DNA from: an uncultured Gloeocapsa sp.
Lineage (GTDB): Bacteria > Cyanobacteriota > Cyanobacteriia > Cyanobacteriales > Gloeocapsaceae
Reading direction: 5' to 3'
NCBI GenBank assembly: GCA_937930495.1
Contig: CALGKL010000102.1
Coordinates: 1-7,648, forward strand
DNA: 7,648 nt
This document shows, in pieces, positions 5,794 to 7,648 of the stretch. The notes beneath the pieces are model-generated. The model was given only the letters and a program-made list of their open reading frames with translations. It searched no databases and was not told the DNA's origin. The stretch's first letter is position 1. Every line of letters starts with the position of its first letter. A program made the position numbers and the translations under genes.

Positions 5794-6762
5794 CTAAGAT
5801 ATATAACTCAAAGCTTGCACAACAACCCGTTCATCAGCACCCTGGAGATGAGCGTTTTCGGTAATGTGTCTTTTCCAAGCTTTACTACCTGGTGTATGGG
5901 TAAATAAATTGAGCAGATGACGAGTAATCGAGTTAAGTTTAACTCCTGTTTGCAGTTGAGACGCGATGTAGGGTAACATTTTTTGGACCACTTCTTGACG
6001 AGTAGGAGCTGTAGAGCGATCGCCGTAGATATCTCTATCTACCCTAGCCAAAAGATAAGGATTATCATAAGCAGCTCTCCCAATCATCACAGCATCTACA
6101 GCTCGTAAATGTTCTTGAATAGAAGAAAATTCCCTAATTCCCCCATTAATTTCGATGTCGAGATTAGGAAATTCTTGTTTAAGACGATAAACCCAATCGT
6201 AACGTAGCGGAGGGATAGTCCGATTTTCTTTCGGACTTAAACCCTTTAACCAAGCTTTGCGCGCGTGTACCGTGAAGCGATCGCAACCCTCAGCAGCGAC
6301 AATTTGAACAAATGCAACTAAATCTTGGTAACTATCCCTCTCATCTACCCCAAGACGATGTTTTACCGTAACCGGAATTTTTACAGCTTGTTTCATCGCT
6401 TTCACCGCTTTAGCGACCAAAAAGGGATCTAACATCAAACAAGCACCAAAATTACCCTCTTGTACCCTAGGACTAGGACAACCCACATTGAGATTAACCT
6501 GATCATAACCCCAATCTTGAGCAATGCGAGCGCATTCGGCTAATTGTTCCGGGTTATCCCCACCCAATTGTAAGACTAGGGGTTTTTCCTCCGGGGAATA
6601 GTCCAACAGTAGGGAGCGATCGCCCCTGAGGATTGCTCCAGTAGTAATCATTTCTGTGTATAGTAGTGTATGGCGAGTAATTAAACGCACCAAGTAACGA
6701 AAATGACGGTCACTGCGATCCATCATAGGTGCAACACTAACTAAATTGGATAGGATAGTCAT
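5794..6762 (-). CDS. dusA: tRNA-dihydrouridine synthase, DusA type
   Basis: A 322-residue FMN-dependent, TIM-barrel enzyme that reduces uridine to dihydrouridine in the tRNA D-loop; the DusA subgroup acts at positions 20/20a. The N-terminal VAPMMDRSDRHFRYL and the segment NLNVGCPSPRVQEGNFGACLM with catalytic Cys95 are diagnostic. FMN and substrate residues appear as VKHRLGVD (Lys134), FTVHARKAWLKGLSPKENR (His166, Arg168), INGGIR (206-210) and MIGRAAYDNP. The HARKAWLKGLSPKENR-IPPL-Y string is typical of DusA rather than DusB or DusC. The C-terminal helical domain, about residues 245-322, binds tRNA. Three HIP1 sites lie in the gene. The ATG at 6762 has no Shine-Dalgarno. A TATACT sits directly before it on the minus strand, too close to serve as its -10 unless translation starts later, which the conserved VAPMMD argues against. 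Divergent from the EbsA-like gene by 27 bases. Confidence 0.95.
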   Translation of the reverse strand: MTILSNLVSVAPMMDRSDRHFRYLVRLITRHTLLYTEMITTGAILRGDRSLLLDYSPEEKPLVLQLGGDNPEQLAECARIAQDWGYDQVNLNVGCPSPRVQEGNFGACLMLDPFLVAKAVKAMKQAVKIPVTVKHRLGVDERDSYQDLVAFVQIVAAEGCDRFTVHARKAWLKGLSPKENRTIPPLRYDWVYRLKQEFPNLDIEINGGIREFSSIQEHLRAVDAVMIGRAAYDNPYLLARVDRDIYGDRSTAPTRQEVVQKMLPYIASQLQTGVKLNSITRHLLNLFTHTPGSKAWKRHITENAHLQGADERVVVQALSYIS

Positions 6763-6789
6763 AGTATAGTTATTTTTTTAGTTTCGGTT
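6763..6789. promoter_or_regulatory. 27-bp divergent region between dusA and the EbsA-like gene
   Basis: The spacer is almost all A and T, with a run of seven T (6773-6779). TATAGT (6765-6770) could be a plus-strand -10 giving a leader of about 13 bases. It nearly coincides with TATACT on the minus strand (6768 to 6763). Any -35 elements must lie inside the neighbouring genes. Overlapping opposed -10 boxes would make the two promoters mutually exclusive, but this is consensus matching only. Confidence 0.3.
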
Positions 6790-7179
6790 ATGTCAACCAA
6801 CCTTAAAGAACTCAGACCGGCTAGCAAGTCCGATGTAATTATGTATATGCCCTATTATACCAAAGATAAACACAGGGTATTACCACTAGCGATTAGTCTT
6901 TATCAACAAGGAAGTTTAGAAGGAGAACGTCAAATCGAAGGAGGAGAAAACATTATCTTTGTAGCCTCTTGGGGGGTATCCTCCATCCCCTCAGAATCCA
7001 CCCGCTGCGCCCTACAATTTGAAAGAGATGCGGAGTTTCGTTATGAAATGACCATAGAAAATTCCAAACTCGTTGACTATCTCATTGATATGATCATAAA
7101 TTATGATCGCACCAAAGTAGTGGACTTTCCTCGTAACTTCTATAGAGAATTGCTCAATTTTGTCGATGAAAAAGCTTAA
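6790..7179 (+). CDS. ebsA: Conserved cyanobacterial protein, probably EbsA (type IV pilus biogenesis)
   Basis: A 129-residue soluble protein with no signal peptide, membrane helix or known catalytic motif. Segments that look strongly conserved include LRPASKSDVIMYMPYY, HRVLPLAISLYQQGSLEGERQIEGGENIIFVASW, and a C-terminal helical part ending FYRELLNFVDE. From memory this matches a cyanobacteria-specific family whose Synechococcus elongatus member, EbsA, is needed for type IV pilus assembly, associates with PilB1 and Hfq, and affects biofilm self-suppression. I could not verify this with an alignment, so the name is tentative; the fallback is a conserved hypothetical protein. The ATG at 6790 follows a short AT-rich leader without a Shine-Dalgarno. 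Its last 14 bases overlap the next gene, so the two probably form an operon. No pilus gene is in the window to support the role. Confidence 0.6.
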   Translation: MSTNLKELRPASKSDVIMYMPYYTKDKHRVLPLAISLYQQGSLEGERQIEGGENIIFVASWGVSSIPSESTRCALQFERDAEFRYEMTIENSKLVDYLIDMIINYDRTKVVDFPRNFYRELLNFVDEKA

Positions 7180-7648
7180 AAAAAACAAAAACTATATAAT
7201 CATTGCCTCAACGGAAGCCTATAGTGGTAAGTCAGCCGCCATATTAGGAATAGGTGAGCAACTTAAACAAAAAGGTCTAGCCATCGGTTATGCCAAACCC
7301 ATCGGGATCGAAGAGATAGCAGCTCAAGAAGCAGACGTGAGTTTAATCGCTGAAAAATTAGCTCTATCCCCAGAGGCTATCTCTCCTCCCGTTGTCTTTC
7401 TCTCTAGGGAAACCGTCGCTGCTGTTGTTTCTAAAAAAGATACCACTGACTATTCGACAAAACTGCAAACTAGTCTAGAGCAAAACTCAGGGGATCTAGT
7501 CCTCATCGAAGGACCAGGAAATCTTTGGGAAGGGGGGGTATTTAATCTCTCTGTACCCTTAATGACTAATTTAATTTCAGGAGCGGTATTATTAGTAGCA
7601 GCTTATCGACGTTTGGGTTTAGTAGATATTTTACTTAAAGCCAAACAA
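7166..7648 (+). CDS. P-loop NTPase-like protein of the cyanobacterial phosphotransacetylase-like (DRTGG) family, 5' part
   Basis: An open frame from ATG 7166 to the window end gives 161 residues with no stop. After a lysine-rich start (MKKLKKNKN) it has a P-loop of the dethiobiotin-synthetase/CobB type, STEAYSGKSA (15-24). YAKPIG (42-47) and LVLIEGPG (111-118) then occupy the places of the KP and Walker-B-like motifs of that fold. The family I recall is about 360 residues: this domain followed by a DRTGG domain, as in the N-terminal half of some bacterial phosphate acetyltransferases. It lacks the catalytic transacetylase domain, so 'phosphotransacetylase' in database names is misleading. Substrate and role are unknown; regulatory nucleotide binding is an inference. 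The start overlaps the EbsA-like gene by 14 bases in another frame, suggesting coupled translation. An A8 tract (7178-7185) and a G7 tract (7532-7538) lie in the frame. Truncation is only by the window edge. Confidence 0.8.
   Translation, partial: MKKLKKNKNYIIIASTEAYSGKSAAILGIGEQLKQKGLAIGYAKPIGIEEIAAQEADVSLIAEKLALSPEAISPPVVFLSRETVAAVVSKKDTTDYSTKLQTSLEQNSGDLVLIEGPGNLWEGGVFNLSVPLMTNLISGAVLLVAAYRRLGLVDILLKAKQ

Larger units (their letters stand above)
1306..6623. repeat. Seven HIP1 palindromes (GCGATCGC) spread over the window
   Basis: GCGATCGC occurs at 1306-1313 (kinase), 2400-2407, 2697-2704 and 2767-2774 (transporter), and 6016-6023, 6277-6284 and 6616-6623 (dusA). At this base composition well under one copy is expected by chance. 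HIP1 over-representation is a known cyanobacterial genome signature. Every copy here lies inside a coding region; none was seen in the RHH gene, mtnB, mtnD, dnaN, the EbsA-like gene or the visible part of the last gene. The span given covers first to last copy only. Confidence 0.9.

Noticed and set aside
6791..6796. Perfect TTGACA on the minus strand at the start of the EbsA-like gene
   Set aside because: The nearest good -10 (TATACT) is 22 bases away, too long for a standard promoter, and would start transcription inside the dusA coding region.
1..7648. CRISPR array, insertion sequence, tRNA or prophage remnant
   Set aside because: No regularly spaced repeats, terminal inverted repeats with a transposase, cloverleaf-like sequence or phage genes were seen on either strand.

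Overview
The window looks like a moderately AT-rich cyanobacterial chromosome. Seven copies of the palindrome GCGATCGC (HIP1) occur in 7.6 kb, which is far above chance at this base composition. The gene set also fits: a stand-alone dnaN that is not next to dnaA, recF or gyrB, a DusA-type tRNA-dihydrouridine synthase, and a small EbsA-like protein overlapping a P-loop protein of a cyanobacterial 'phosphotransacetylase-like' family. I cannot name the species; a unicellular low-GC cyanobacterium is a reasonable guess.

Layout. Positions 1-177 are non-coding and hold a candidate promoter (TATAAT at 89-94). A plus-strand cluster follows: a small ribbon-helix-helix (RHH) protein (178-408), an intercistronic segment with two back-to-back hairpins (411-436 and 437-469), a soluble PAS-GAF histidine kinase (about 496-2127) and a 12-helix MFS transporter (2124-3368) that overlaps the kinase by ATGA. 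No response regulator is present. On the minus strand, ending 3 bp from the transporter stop, is a two-gene methionine-salvage operon: mtnB (4549 down to 3938) and mtnD (3938 down to 3372), joined by TAATG. Divergent from it on the plus strand is dnaN (4609-5751), the replication sliding clamp. Convergent with dnaN is dusA (6762 down to 5794, minus). Only 27 bp from dusA and divergent is a plus-strand pair: an EbsA-like gene (6790-7179) and a P-loop NTPase-like gene (from 7166, cut by the window end).

How the genes work together. MtnB and MtnD act two steps apart in recycling methylthioadenosine to methionine; the intermediate enolase-phosphatase step (MtnC, or MtnW plus MtnX) is not in this window. 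dnaN and dusA are housekeeping genes. The least explained unit is the RHH-kinase-transporter cluster. Its kinase has all eight of its cysteines in the PAS-GAF sensory half, its start region is covered by strong inverted repeats, and it is translationally coupled to a transporter of unknown substrate. That is the best candidate here for an undescribed sensing and export module, although each component belongs to a known family.

No tRNA, rRNA, CRISPR array, insertion sequence, attachment site or convincing intrinsic terminator was seen. No gene-free stretch exceeds 300 bases.
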